From positions 39,332,727 through 39,396,726 of the forward strand of contig CANTUZ010000001.1 of assembly GCA_947846985.1 (NCBI GenBank): a stretch of 64,000 nt of DNA. The letters run 5' to 3'. The notes under the pieces are model-generated. The model saw nothing but the letters and a program-made list of their open reading frames with translations. It did not search any database and had not been told where the DNA came from. The stretch is from Fratercula arctica (lineage: Eukaryota > Chordata > Aves > Charadriiformes > Alcidae). Positions 33,978-46,800 of the stretch are shown here, in pieces. Positions within the stretch are counted from its first letter, which is position 1; every line of letters begins with the position of its first letter. A program made the position numbers and the translations under genes.

Positions 33978-33983
33978 AATAAA
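33978..33983 (+). terminator. LTR polyadenylation signal AATAAA
   Basis: AATAAA in ggtaataaacaaaattg lies about 135 bp before the LTR 3' end, the expected place. Activity is inferred. Confidence 0.5.
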
Positions 33984-36566
33984 CAAAATTGATTTCCCCA
34001 AGTTGTCTCTGACCCATGAGCCTTTCATTATATTTTCTCTCCCTTGTCCAGCTGAGGAGTGAAGTGATAGAGTGGCTTTGGTGGGCACCTGGCATCCAGC
34101 CAGGTTCAACCCTCCACACCGTCCCACTCCATCTTTTACATCACTTTAAAAAACCTGACAGGAGCTGCAGCAATCAGTGACTTTCACTTCTTGGGTTCAG
34201 CTCAGACATGGCAAAAGCTTCTGAAGCAGAGAAATGAGCTCCATCAATGAGTTATCAGCAAGGGCTCACAGACATCATAAACTCTGGACTCACCCTGATC
34301 CAGAAGGTCCTCATGGTTGTAGAATGAGGATCTCTCCTATCTTTCTGTATTTTAGCACTAATAAAACTGTCTCAATTTTTCAGCCACTAGGGTAGGAAAA
34401 ATTCTGTGCAGGTCCTAAAAAAAAGCCTGTTTACATATGTCTGTAGCCATACTGTATTAATTCCTCCTTACACTAGACTTTTTGTATCTGCTTTAGGAAA
34501 ATGATTGAAATGTGTGCTGTGATTTAGCTGGCAAGGGATTTTTGAAGGTGGCTTTGTGATTTGGGAGCACAAAAATACCAGCAAAAATTATTCATATTAC
34601 TACAACGTAGAAGTCACAAAAGACTTCTGCTCCTAAAATGCATAGTGCTTTTGAAAATTCCCATGAAAGACAGACATTAAAAGAAGGGGAGGAGGGTTTA
34701 ATGTCTTGTTAAAACAAGCTTTGGTAAAATTGAAAAATCTACTCTTAAAGAGAGCCACAGAAAGAACACAGCTTCAGCTGATAATAATTAATTCCACTGA
34801 AATCATTGACATTCTAATAGTAAAAGGTTTGGTGTGGTTTTGTTTTTTTTTTTTTTTTTTTAAACTCTTTCCATTTCTCCTGATTTCTGTCATTCTGTTC
34901 ATTAAAGTCTACACAATTCTCTTTTCTATGCCAAACAATGTGGGGCACTGCAGCATCAGTCCAAGCATTGACTCTTTAGACAAAAAACATCTTGTTGGCA
35001 TTACCCTGTGCATGGACAGAGCCCTGCACAATTTGGGCACATCTTTTAAGTCAGGCTGCAAAGTGCTGCCACAAACTCGCTAAGAAGTGATGGCATGCTG
35101 TGAAAAGCTGTAACTACAAACTGCAAAGAGTTAATCTGGTAAATAAGCTCTTGTTACTAGCACATGACTTCGGCTGGACATACATTTATAGGACTGTGAA
35201 CATATTCTGTGGCATAAGGAATAAGCATAAGCAATTAAATAAAACCTCCCTGATGGAATTAATTTTGCTTAACTCTTTAAATCTATATGGCAGACTGCAA
35301 ATAAGTTTGCCTCTGAAGCTGATGGAGAGAAATAGATACTTTCAATATGTGATTTATTACACCCTGAAGTAGACATCCAAGTTGACTGTTTGCAGGTAAT
35401 GTTTACTTCTCTTCAGCTGCTGCAATGGAGCCTGTTATAGATCCTAAAGCTGGGTGAGATAAGTCTCTCTGTCTAATTCCACTCTTGGACATATGGAAAG
35501 GCATGGAAAGGCATGTAAAGTATTTGGTCAAAACACTGCAAACAGACATTATTCACTAATACATATATAAAACTTTTTTTATTCCTCCAGTATCTTAATC
35601 CGGTTAAACTGTTAACAGTGTTAGGTGACTAAAGTAGTGCTACCGAAATTAACCCCAAGCATATTGTAGCAAGAAAATCCAAGTGAATTATTTGTTTCTC
35701 TTATTCTGCAAAAAAAGGTTATCCTCTCTATTCATTACTTATCATAATGGAAATAAGGTTACTAGAGTACCACAACACTACTTATTTCAAACTAAATACC
35801 TTTGCTACAGTATATAATTTATTCTTCATAAATGTTCTGTAGTTGCTCATTGTGATCAACGTATGAGGAGAATAATATTTTGAAACTGCAGTGTCTGTAG
35901 TCAAAATACAGAAACGTGTTTAGAGACATAGATGAATGAAGGATGGGAAACAGCATAACTGGTTTAAACAAACCTTGTTAATACACTGTAGTGAGAAATG
36001 CATGTTCTGCAACATAGGAGTAGAGGAGGCCTGGTGGCTGTGCAGCCCTGACATCTGGAATGTGGTTTCATTCATCCCCAGATGCATTTTTTACAGATTT
36101 CAATGGTTTTATTAGCTCTCACATGCTAGTATTTAGTAGGAAGAGGTATTTCTAAACAGCAAAACACAATGCACAGATGGTATTAGAAAAACACTAATAT
36201 TTTAAGTAATTCACTGATCCTAAAACTGAAGTAGTACAAAAAATTTCTGTGAACACTGTTTTATTGTTATCTTTTCCTATTGCTTTTATGTTGCGGGAAA
36301 CATATATTCCAAAGTAATTAGAAAATGGCAAAGTTTCAAAACTGTTATGAAATATGATGGAAAATAAAACAGAGAAAGTATAAGAGAAACCTGAATATTC
36401 TGAAAATAAACAGTCTGAAACAACATCAGATAATGCAAATAAGTAAAACCACCAAGTATGCAGTTGCCAAGGGGAGAGTATCCGAATGGGAGGAAAATCT
36501 TACCTTTTTGGTCTCATTTTCATTAATATATCTCTTTTTTATTTTACTGTCCTTCTCTTTCTTCAT

Positions 36567-36569
<3 letters not shown>

Positions 36570-36605
<36 letters not shown>
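36570..36605 (+). repeat. Poly(T) run of 36
   Basis: Uninterrupted T from 36570 to 36605, the longest pure homopolymer in the window. On the minus strand it would be a poly(A), but no LINE or retrocopy lies next to it. Confidence 0.96.
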
Positions 36606-36607
<2 letters not shown>

Positions 36608-39582
36608 ATAGAATGCTGTGAGACAGTATGCAGCATTTCAAGTAAATTAGGTTTAGGCTGATTTGCTGCTCTATGTTGTGAGTTTTGTGTATTACAGTCA
36701 TTAGGTTTCCATGCTAATATCCTACCTATAAAAATTCTGTTACTTTTAAAATAAACAGAATAAAGCACATTAGACAATAGTGGTGTATTTCATCAAGCAT
36801 ATTTAACATGGTTATAACAAGAACTGATGAATTAAAACAAAAGTAAAATTTCTAGTACAAACTTCATATACACAAGTCGCATTTTAAATGCAGGCATATT
36901 CAATTGCTTACAATTAAAGCCACTTTTACAAGGAAGGCCTTGTAAAATCAGGAGGTTTGCTGCAAGAATAAGGTTTGTCAGAGAATTCTGGAAGAGAAGG
37001 AGAGCTATGGTACATATGGGAAATGGTGCAGCATATAATTTCACCATGGCTAGTCGTCTTGTTGCCCTACTGCATCCCTTTAGAAGTAGTTCACCACAGA
37101 AGATATTAGTAAATAATTGTCTCTGAATGAACAGGAATACAGTTTTGGAAAGTATATGGTTTTATTCCTTTCAGATCTTGCCCATGCTTGTTCCTTTTAA
37201 CAATGTATGTCCCTTCCCTGGTCCATAAATAGTCAGCAAAAGCCTGAAGACATTTGGGTGCGGATTGGTTTCATACAGGAAAGTAGACAAGGTCTAATTC
37301 TCACAGCTGGGTGATAGAGCTGCAAGGGGCCTAACAGAGGAGGGAGAAACTGATCAGGCATTCAGCACTTGTTATCTGCCTCACTGGCATCTTTAGAGGC
37401 CTTATCTGAGCACAACAAAGTAATAGCAATTTCAAAGCTCTTCTGCTCACACTGTCATTGCATTGGTCATCTGCTATTAAGCTTTCCAGCATCTGTTATC
37501 TATTAGTGGATGGGGTGTTCATGAGACTTGGTGAGAGCATATTCTTGTCCTTACTCAGCTCAGCTTTAACCATGTAGTTTCTCAGCTCAAAATGAGAAAA
37601 AAGTCCTAGAATTTAGTGTCTGAGCCTTTTGAAATTGCCTTCCATATAAACTAAATATAAAGTACACTGTTGCAGGGCAAAGTGATGCTGAGAATCTCAG
37701 CTGTTATGCATTGGGTGTCTGGTTTCTTGAATACCTATAGAAATTTTATAACCTCCTGTCAGACCTGCCATTGGAATAGTCAAGAATTCCCATTCAGAAA
37801 GATTTGTTTGTCCTTAGTGGCTGGAGCACATTACCTTCAAGGTCACCAGTTTTCTCCCATCCAGTTCTGTATTAGATGCTCTCTGTTCTGATTTGGGAAG
37901 TGGAGTAGAAATAGGGAAGTTAAAAAATAAGTCTGTGCTATGATTGCATTATTTACCACTGAAATAGATTAGAGTTTTAATTTTTTCTCATGTGTAGTAA
38001 ATTGTTGAGTCTGCTTCATTGAGCCCTCAGAGACTGATGAACAAGTTCTAGGGTGTTCCAGGCATTTTTACCGCTAAATAGAACATTAGACTCATTGCAT
38101 CTTTCTTGGATTCTGTCCCCTCCTACTCCCAGTGCCGCAAAGCACCAAAACTACAAGTCATTGTTACACTTCAAGTAACAGAGAAGCCCTCATGGAGCCA
38201 TTAGACTCTAATTAGGAGTAAATGATAAACGATGCAGAACCAGGGAATTCTCATATATACTAACACCCTAGAAAAATTAGCGGAATATAATAAAAAATAG
38301 CGTCTAACACTGAAGTAAAATAGATGTAGTGATACAGAAAAAAATAATGACTTTCAGGAAGAACTTTTGTCTGTTTTTAATTCAAAGAAAAAGAAAGAAT
38401 AAATGCATGTTAGATAACATGACAACAAGAACAAAGAAATAGACAGAAAAGAAGTAACAGAAAGAAAATATGTCAGTTAATAAATGAAGGAGCTGAAATT
38501 AATGCTGAGTAAAAAATGGCCTGGATGATGATCCTTTTTTTCTTTTCCTTAAATAATCTGTCTTCAGCAGGAAAGCTAAGGGACAAGTGTTGATATGATT
38601 AGGAATACCATGAAGATTTATTACAATGAAGACTGGAGATATGAGCATAGGCAGCAGCACAGGCAGCACTCAGGAAAGATTAGCATATAAACATCAATCT
38701 ATCTGAAAAGAATCACGGACTAGACTTCTGAAGGAACCTACTATTTACAGTTCCCATTTGGGTGCCTGGACATTTAACAGACTATGGCCCTATCAAAGCA
38801 GTTATGTGAATAACCAAGTATCTTGACGTTCAGCATACATGTGCCACAACAAAATCAACTGCCTCACATCACTGAACTCCTCTGAAAAGATGAACACTTC
38901 ATGCAGGTGAAAAAAATGAGACTTTAGCTATCTTTGAAAACCTGGCTTTCAGAGGATAATTTGAAGTTTATGAATTGTGAATGCTTGTCAAGCATTTTAA
39001 CTTTAAAACTAGACGATGAAGGCATAACAAAAAATGTATTTAAAATTTAACAAAGCATTTTTTTGAATGCTACAATTGGAAACCTTTATTCCCTCTCTCA
39101 TATGTGTCCAGAAAGTTTTGAAAAAAATTAAGTTATTTTTTTAGGGATGTCCAAAGGTATGCTGAAAGCTATCCTAATGTTCTTGAAGGACACTGACAAT
39201 TTAGGAGCCAAAGTCAAGAGTGGCAAAGAAAGTTGGAAATATCTGAGCAGCTTGAGAAAACCTTAATAAGACTTACAGACCCAACAACAGCATTGCATGT
39301 CCAGCTCTGTTCAATGCATGCATTGAGGAACACAGTTTCTGAACTGTCACAGATCTATTCTTTCATTCATGCTCTTAATGGTACATTCTTAATGCTTAAG
39401 TATACGTAACCACCATGCAAGTATGTATACGCGTACACATAGACATATGCATACACACACAGATACATAAACATTTTCAGTGCATCTTTTACTCCTACCT
39501 CTTGTCAAACAACAGTGTTTCACAAATATTTTTGCAACTTGAGAAAGGGTAACAGAATGGGCCCCTCAGATGTTGGGTTTGA

Positions 39583-39921
39583 TGTAGACTTTCAAATATT
39601 TGCAATTATGAATTTAAATGTCTCTCCAAAATGTCTGAAGGATCACAACAAAATGGTTCCAGTGACAAGGAAACGATTTCAGAGGATTTATTTGCACAGG
39701 CCTGCACAGCTCTTACGTGGCTGCACCATTTCCTTTCTGGTGTTTGTTGTTATCAAGCCCAATCAAAACACAGACAGAACAAACGCGTAACTATCCGAGC
39801 CCATTTATCTAAATACAGTCAGGTACCTCTGGAGGGCTTGTACCTACAGACCCGAGACAAACTGTTCTATGTCCTCAACTACTGGGAACAAAAGGTAGTA
39901 AACCAAACTGCAATTCAATAA
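39583..39921 (+). other. Unidentified open frame in CpG-containing segment
   Basis: The frame is open from 39583 (after a TGA at 39580-39582) to a TAA ending at 39921. The first ATG at 39631 gives 96 codons. The surrounding 39515-39921 segment is less AT-rich than its neighbours and keeps several CpGs (in acgtgg, aacgcgtaac, tccgagcc, cccgagac), unusual for decayed sequence. The predicted peptide has no signal peptide, membrane segment or motif that I know; its C-terminal part is rich in L, Y, K and Q (LFYVLNYWEQK). A donor-like aaag|gtagta lies at about 39895. It could be a conserved non-coding element, an exon of an unannotated transcript or chance; I do not call it a gene. Confidence 0.25.
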
Positions 39922-39929
39922 ATAATTTA

Positions 39930-40020
39930 GGCTTATTTTATTATAATTTGGGCTTATTTTATTATCTATTATCTATATTTTATTATTAAATTAATTATTA
40001 AATTAGGTTTATTTTATTAT
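39930..40020 (+). repeat. AT-rich tandem repeat, ggcttattttattat core
   Basis: The core g(g)cttattttattat occurs at 39930-39944 and 39951-39965, and again with a T change at 40006-40020. Between the last two is tattat/ttaatta filler. Spacings are 21 and about 55 bp. Confidence 0.8.
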
Positions 40021-40706
40021 CTCGCTATCAAAGGAAAAAAAGGCAAACCGGAAAGAATTCATAGAATAAATGAAAAAGTTTTCAGAAGGCTAGATGGGTT
40101 GATTCCTGAAAGGAGATTAAATAATCACAGTAAAACTAAACTTGTATACACTTGCTTCATTAAACAAAAAATAAGAGGGCATAATTAAAATATTTAGATG
40201 GTTTTATACCATTAGCACAAAGAAAAAATTAAGAATAATAATCCACAGTAAAAGAAATTGTGTCTTAAAGAAATAGAGTGGAATTAAGAAAAAGAAAAAA
40301 AAAAAAAAGAACAATTTTAAGGAGATCTTTTGTGCAATAATGTCTATTAACCAGTGGAATACTTTTTAATGATAAAACTTCCATTACTTGCTAATACCAG
40401 GTAGACAAAGAAACTGAATACTAAATGATTCCATATTAAACTAATTTGAGGATCAGTTCTGTCAGGCTCAATCGTATTGCTAATTTAGTAACAGGCAGAT
40501 GGACTGGATGACTGTAACATTTCAGGCACCTTAGTAATTGCCATTTTGGCATTCGGTTATGAGATTATCTGTTACTATATCTTTCTGATATTTGTGTAGA
40601 GTTTTACTTTTTTACTATGAAAATCAAGCTGGTTACAGACAGTTGTGAACAATATGCCAAAACACTGAAATTTCTAAGAGAAGATAAGGTGATCTGTTCA
40701 ATTGCC

Positions 40707-40725
40707 AAAAAAAAAAAAAAAAAAA

Positions 40726-40761
<36 letters not shown>

Positions 40762-40783
40762 GAGAAAAAAAAGAAAAAAAAGA
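40707..40783 (+). repeat. Poly(A) run of 28 then A/G-rich tract
   Basis: Twenty-eight A's at 40707-40734 are followed by about 50 bases of A with single G's. The whole tract is pure purine. Confidence 0.94.
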
Positions 40784-41491
40784 ATTTATATTTTAGAGTA
40801 TGATTAGCAGATACTAAATAACCATAAAGGGAAAGCATAAAGCTTCTGAGAATGGGAATATGGAGGTTCTTCGGTCTGTTGCAAAGTACATAACTACTTT
40901 CAGCTGAAACAGTCTTGATTCATTTTTCCAATGTTATACCTATACTGCAGTAGTAACTTCAGCATATAGTATTAGAAATACAGCATAGAATATTTGAGAT
41001 GCACTCAAAAGTCACTTGAAAATGACAGCTGGTATGGAATCCAGCTTTTCATTTCTTAAGTGGAGTGAAATATTGCATGCATTAGACTTGATTTCTTGTT
41101 TACTACTACACACATTTCATAGACTTCTGCTTCTGAAGTCCCACATGAAGTGATATGTGACTTCCAGATAGACTAATCCTCCCCATTGTATTTACTGTTA
41201 TCTCTGAGCAGCTTCCCATCATTCTTCATGATTTCTCCAAAAATAAAACTTCTGAGTGAATATTGATGAAAGATCCTAATGCAAAACTTTTTTTGAGATT
41301 ATCACTGTTTACCATTGGTTTTAGGTGCTGTATTCTGAAATGTATGTTTCACAGAACATAAGTCTACAGAATAGAAAGTAGAAATGAAGCAATGACGCTA
41401 ATAGCAGAGTTTTATTCTCAACCAGTTTTCTACCTCAAATATCGTTTGCAGGTTGAGTTTTTAAATAAGACAAAAACCAGAAGCTAATTTT

Positions 41492-41968
41492 CACAGAATC
41501 ACAGAACGATTGGGGCTGGAAGGGACCTCTAAAGGTCACCACCTGGTCCAACACCCCTTCTCAAGCAGGGCTACCTATAGCTAGTTACCCAGGACCATGC
41601 CAAGACAGCTTATGAACATCTCCAAGGATGGAGACTCCACAGCCTCCCTGGGAAACCTGTTCCTGTGCTCAGTCATCCTCACATTAAAAAAGGATTTCCT
41701 GAAGTTCAGATGGAGCCTCTTGTGTTTCAGTTTGTGCCCATTGCCTCTGTTCCTGTCACTGGGCACCATTGAGAAGAGCCTGACTTTGTCCTCTTTGCAC
41801 CCTCCCTTCAAGAATTTAAATATATTGATAAGGTACCCCCGAGCCTTTTGTTCTCTAGGCTGAACAGTCCCAGCTGTCTCAGTCTTTCCTCATAGGAGAG
41901 ATGCTCCAGACCCTTCATCATCTTTGTGGCCCTTTTCTGGACTCTTTTCAATATGCCCATGTCTGTAT
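41492..41968 (-). mobile_element. CR1 LINE 3' portion, reverse
   Basis: It begins 'cacagaatcacagaacgatt' (CR1 3' end, reverse). It continues through 'ggatggagactccacagcct', 'tcactgggcaccattgagaa', 'gctgaacagtcccagctgtc' and 'cataggagagatgctccaga', ending around 'caatatgcccatgtctgtat'. The copy is 5'-truncated and about 475 bp long, followed on its 5' side by a T-rich tract. Confidence 0.95.
41581..41811 (-). pseudogene. CR1 ORF2 C-terminal fragment
   Basis: A 76-codon minus-strand frame matches the last part of CR1 ORF2. GGCKED, RLFSMVPSDRNRGNGHKLKH, RKSFFNVRMTEHRNRFPREAVESPSLEMF and the closing LGMVLGN are recognisable at about residues 3, 11, 38 and 70. It lacks the reverse transcriptase and endonuclease and is only the truncated tail of a dead LINE copy. 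Confidence 0.88.
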
Positions 41969-43483
41969 TATTTTTATTTTTTTTTCAGAGTGGTGTGCTT
42001 CTGCAGGTGACTTTGTATCTTTGAAAGAGTTCATTTTACAGTGATACTTATAAAAAAGAAAAGAACTGCTAGGTTTGAATCCAGGGTCTCATCTGGTACT
42101 AAAAGACTATGATTCACCTGTTTTATTCTATATCGCATTCCCTGTCCTTTTTTTTGTTGCTTTTTTTCCCTGCCCCCTAACTCCCAGTCTGTACCACTGC
42201 AGAAAAAAACAAACAAACCCTATATGTTACTATTTGTTTGTCAAAATCACATCTGTGAAGCTATTTAATATCATGATTTATTTCATGACTTAAAGATTTT
42301 ATTTATTTTTTTTTTTATTTGGGAAGTTATTTCAGCAAGACAGACAGAAAATGGATGAATCTGTGGACTTGTCACATCACCCAAGCAAGGGATAGTCTGT
42401 TGTTCTATTGTTCTTGAAGGATATTGTGCTTTTGACCATTGCAGTCTCAGCTTTTAATTTACTCTGTCAGTAAATGATCACTTTATGTCTATGCTTGTTC
42501 TCAGGATGGACACTGTCACGTGCTCCCTACGTTGTTCTTATCTAAGCCATGAAGAAAACATAATGGCCAACATTTTTCTTGATCAGTTTGCTTTTAATTT
42601 GAGAGGGCAAAAGCAGTGAATACTAATAACAACACAATGCCTTTATAGATAAAATAAATACTTCTTCCCAGGTAAATGTTACAGGAAACAAAAAAATAAT
42701 TCACTGCAAATGCTATACAAGTGTTTATAAAGCACAACGAGAAACTGTGCAGTTTAATATGCCTTTGTAATTATGACTAGTCTTCATGTTCTCCAGTGAA
42801 ATCACATGGAATTACAATATAAACTAAAATAGCTTCACCATGATTGAAGGCCAGTGAAGAGGGAAGAAGGATTCACTTTTTTGTTTGCTTGCTTGCTATC
42901 AGAAAATAAATTTTGAGTAAATATAGTGCATGACTATAACAGATAATATAGCTGCTTCCAAAGCTTTTAAATGTCTGCTTGTCTGCTATTTCATACCTGT
43001 AAGATAATTACAGTCTTAGACATCAAAACCTATTTTCTCTCATACGTGAATTAATAAAAGAGGTGGTGGACTTCTTTATTATTGCAACTTTTTATTTCTA
43101 ACTTACATATTTTATTGCAGTTTGGTTAATATTATTTTTGTTAACCTTTCTTTTATCACCGTTATTATTGTCAGTTTGGTGCTTTGAAACATATACCTCT
43201 TCTTACCACTAGATGGAACTGAAAAACCTTGTAATTTATCTTTTTTTTTCTGTTATATAGATGCACACCAATTTCTCTAGGATAAAAGCTTGGAAACAGC
43301 CAGAACCGGTACTTGCCAAGTTAGGGAAGGGTATTTGAAGCACAGTAATTACTACTTGGTGTAGCACTAACTTTTTTGCTTGCAACTCTAACTGCCAAAA
43401 AAGAAGATATTTCAAAAATATTGTAAGTGTACCTTCACAGCAATGAAGGTAAAAATAAAACCAAGTTAAAACGAAAAGAGAAG

Positions 43484-43521
<38 letters not shown>

Positions 43522-43790
43522 AAAAAACCCAAAACCCAACCATTACAGCTTTCCAAACTGTAATAACTAAAAGTCATTATTGATTGATTTTTCAGGAGAT
43601 ATTTTGGAGATAAACCAAGGTAGAATTTTGTTCACTTTCAATATATCTGATATTTAACCGTAGAAAGGCATGTTAAAAAATGATTTTTTTTTCTTTTATT
43701 ATATTTTTTTATTCTGTGTATGTGGTGGGCTTATTTCTTTACAGATCCTACAGAAACAAACATTTACTCTTCTTCTGAAAAGATCTTAAC
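41969..43790. other. Non-genic AT-rich stretch
   Basis: No gene or family recognised. It contains T-rich runs just after the CR1 (41970-41990) and at 42300-42320, and an A-run of 31 at 43490-43520 followed by an A/C tail. The 113-codon reverse frame at 43236-43577 includes the translated homopolymer and is not credible. Confidence 0.55.
43490..43520 (+). repeat. Poly(A) run of 31
   Basis: Uninterrupted A followed by caaaaaacccaaaaccc. Confidence 0.95.
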
Positions 43791-43884
43791 GTGCATCTAG
43801 CTGAAGATGTCCCTGCTCATTGCAGGGGAGTTGGACTAGGTGATTTTTAAAGGTCCCTTCCAACACAAACTATTCTATGATTCT
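43791..43884 (+). mobile_element. CR1 LINE 3' tip, forward
   Basis: A short (94 bp) fragment carries the CR1 words 'ctagctgaagatgtccctgc', 'gcaggggagttggactaggt' and 'aaggtcccttccaacacaaa', then the terminal 'tattctatgattct'. It is a severely 5'-truncated copy. Confidence 0.93.
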
Positions 43885-46800
43885 AAAAATATTATTGTCA
43901 TGATGTATTCAAATTTAAAAACATATAGTATAATGTATTTGTTGCTTTTGGTTTGAAGATCTATTACCTATTCTTTTCCTGAATGTTTATTACTGTAGCA
44001 GGATGATATCAATAGACTAATGTAGCAGGTCCTGCACTCAATTCTTCTGCATTTGAATCAAGTGTTAAAGTATTCTCCATGCCCAGAAAACATCATTATT
44101 TTAAAAACCTTTTAATTAACATAATTTGATTTATAACCCTCTGTTCATTTGGATTGCTTTAACCTAACCATATCATCTCATTTTTAAACTGAAGTATTAC
44201 TTTTAATTAGAAATACTTCTTTCTCTCCTGACTAGTGGCTGACCTGTCAACCTTTCTGTTAAAATTTTCAAAGAAATCTTTTCTTCTCTGTCTTGTGATG
44301 TGTTATTCTATATGCATATTTTTTATACAAGGCAAAACTGCAATAAATGCATAAGAAATTAAGGCTTTTTAGCATTATTCCAGGAACCTGAGAGTTCCTG
44401 CCTTTTAACTTGATACCTGAAAGCTCAGTCTTATGAAGATCAACTAAATGTTTTAATTATGTTGGGTGGTGTTTTCTTTGGTGCCTTTTTTTTTTTTTTT
44501 TTTTTTTTAAATGAGGTTGTATTAGGCATTTAGAAATGAGCATATTAAACACCAAATGATCAGTACGCAAACATTACAGACTATACATGCACGTTTCCAG
44601 TTTGGCCTACCTGTATAATAGAAGAAAAGCCAGCAGAGAGTATCAGTGAATTGCATGTAACTAAGCTTCTTGATACTTCTCACATTTATTTCACTGAAAA
44701 TGGTTAGAAGTTGTGTTTTTGGTTTTTTTTTTGCCTTTATCTCTATTGTTATCAGATTTTCTTATTCAGTTCCTTGACCTTTTCCTTGATTTTTCTTTGG
44801 CATAACAGTCCCTTTAATTCTCTCTGAAATTCTTCCTTTTCTGCAGGCTCCACCTAGATCTCCTGGCTTCTAGAAATATATCACATCCCGGGTGTTGTCA
44901 ACATCTATAGAGAAGGGCAAAGCACTGTGATAATTAAGTATTACATACACAAAACTGCGACATATCATGAACTCCTACCTAGAAAAAAAACAAAAACAAA
45001 ACAAAACTTTTTGTTCAACCTCATTTGTTTCTTCTCAGTAAACTAGGATTCACATTAAAGGAAAGGTGGGTAAAGTACTCTTTGTTTACTGTGGAGTTCT
45101 GAGGAGGAAGGGCAATATTTCAAGGGTAGGTAATAACTTATATTTGTACCCTAACAGCCTTACAGCAAGGTTTCTTTGACTGTACCGTTAAGCTACTGAC
45201 TGCACAGAGCAGGTTCCCAGTTACTTTTATTTTTTTATAAATCAGGCTGCATGTTGCCAGTCTTCTGCAGCACCAGATGACAGTCTGCTAAAGCCTGTAG
45301 AAGAGCTGCAGACAGCATGCATGTTCTGTGACATCCCTGAAAAAGGTTAAGAGAGAGCAACTTTCTGTGGCTTTAGAGAGGATGCCGAAAAAAGTCTGTA
45401 TGAGAAGGTGTGGGGGTTTTTTTATTTAGTTCATGAATGCCCCACAAAGGTGGGAAGAGGCAAGGAGGCTCATGTATTACAGTTACATGGACTTCCTTCC
45501 TTTTTCTTTGGGATGAGCTCTCGAACGAGACTTTGTTACTATAAAATAATGGTGTAAAATAAGAACCCATGCTAAAAGTGAATATGTCATTTGCTCTATA
45601 ATTTTGTTGATTGGTTAAGTTACAGTAGAACTATCCTCTTTTTCTGCCAAAATGAGAACTGCTCTTCAGGTGTGTCTATTAAGCATTGCAGTGATTTTCT
45701 GTAGTATTTCATATTTTAGTACCTAAACATACATGCAATTTTAGTACCTTAAAATACATGCACATGGTGCCCCAGAGGGTTTTGCTTTTGTTTTATATGA
45801 TTTGATCTTCTAATTTCATATGGTAAAATAGCATTATGTTATTATTGCTAAGCTTCAAACTTAGGAAAGTAGACATACACCAGTATTTAATTATACAATT
45901 TATTAGTACGGTTGTACTAGTGTGTAAGATATTTCAAATACTCTGGATACATACTGAGAGGTTACCTGGTGGAAATCGAGTATCTTCATAGACTTAAATG
46001 GGGCTAGTTGTTTTTTTACCAGATAAGGATAGTATAAAAAAACAGAATACATTTAATTTCTTGTCAAGAATTTTATTCAAATCGTGACGTTTTAAGCATA
46101 TTTCCCAAGTGAAAAGCTTTAACGCTGTATGTGATTATACATTATTTTCAATGTTACTGCTTTAACAGTGTTGCAGTTCATACTCTGAGAACAAAAAAAT
46201 GGACAAGAATGCAGAACTGAAGTAAATACCCAGTTGTGAATGCACATTAAGTTGATCTTTACTTATTCATCGCTCTTATTTCAGTATATTAGGTGTTGAA
46301 CTAGATTAACGTCAGAAGCTGATTAGGAAATATTCTAAGATCTACCTCATAAATTCCAAACATTTCATGTTATATTTCCCATCCCATTTTATTTTCTTTT
46401 TTCTTCATTTCGGCTTTTATTTAGTGACTGTCATTGTAGTAGTTGAAGTATTCAAAGAGAGTACTTAATGATCAGTTTTTGCAATCATGTACCTTCTGCT
46501 TAAGTAGCCTAAACTCAGACAGTGAAAATACTACAATAGGATGACTATGGTGAGTAAGATTTTGCTTGCAAATTAGCAAATTAGTTTACATCAGAAAATA
46601 TTCTACTGAAAAATTAATGCACTGCTGTGTCATCATGGACAGTTTTATTTATATACTGCAATTTTGCCTGCTCCATCCAGTTTAGACACAATGTACTGTA
46701 ACTATAGAATGACCGATCTGTGCTTTTTGTCAGATGCCTGGCTTCACAAGAGCTCTTCTACCAATTAAAGATCAACAGAAAGCTTTGCCCTTATTTCTCT

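Larger units (their letters stand above)
33031..34118 (+). mobile_element. Avian ERV LTR with internal minisatellite
   Basis: From about 33070 this follows a distinctive avian ERVL-type LTR: 'gggctacaggggtggcttct', 'gggaagctgctggaagcttc', 'gctgagcccatcagcgatgg', then repeated ctgcagcccatgga and ccatgctggagcagg units, 'acaatgtgtgatgaactgac', 'gttttaagatttag', and the close 'gcacctggcatccagccagg' to 'ttcaaccctccacac'. AATAAA at 33978-33983 and the orientation of these words show it reads forward. The 3' end is near 34116-34118. The 5' end is uncertain: a TG at 33031 is my best guess, but no target duplication was found. The overlapping frames on both strands at 33313-33758 come from the internal repeats, not from a gene. 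Confidence 0.82.
34119..41491. other. Non-genic stretch with simple repeats
   Basis: I recognise no gene or interspersed repeat over about 7.4 kb. It includes a T-run of 19 (34843-34861), three tandem ggaaaggcat-like units (35495-35520), a T-run of 36 (36570-36605), AT-rich tandem sequence (39930-40020) and A-rich tracts (40285-40310, 40707-40783). A compositionally different segment with an open frame (39515-39921) is listed separately. Confidence 0.55.

Noticed and set aside
36570..36605. Long poly(T) as the poly(A) tail of a reverse-strand processed pseudogene
   Set aside because: No gene-like or LINE-like sequence lies on the side where a retrocopy body would be, and CR1 itself has no poly(A) tail.
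43236..43577. 113-codon reverse frame with a Phe run
   Set aside because: The Phe run is the 31-base A homopolymer read on the other strand; the rest matches nothing.
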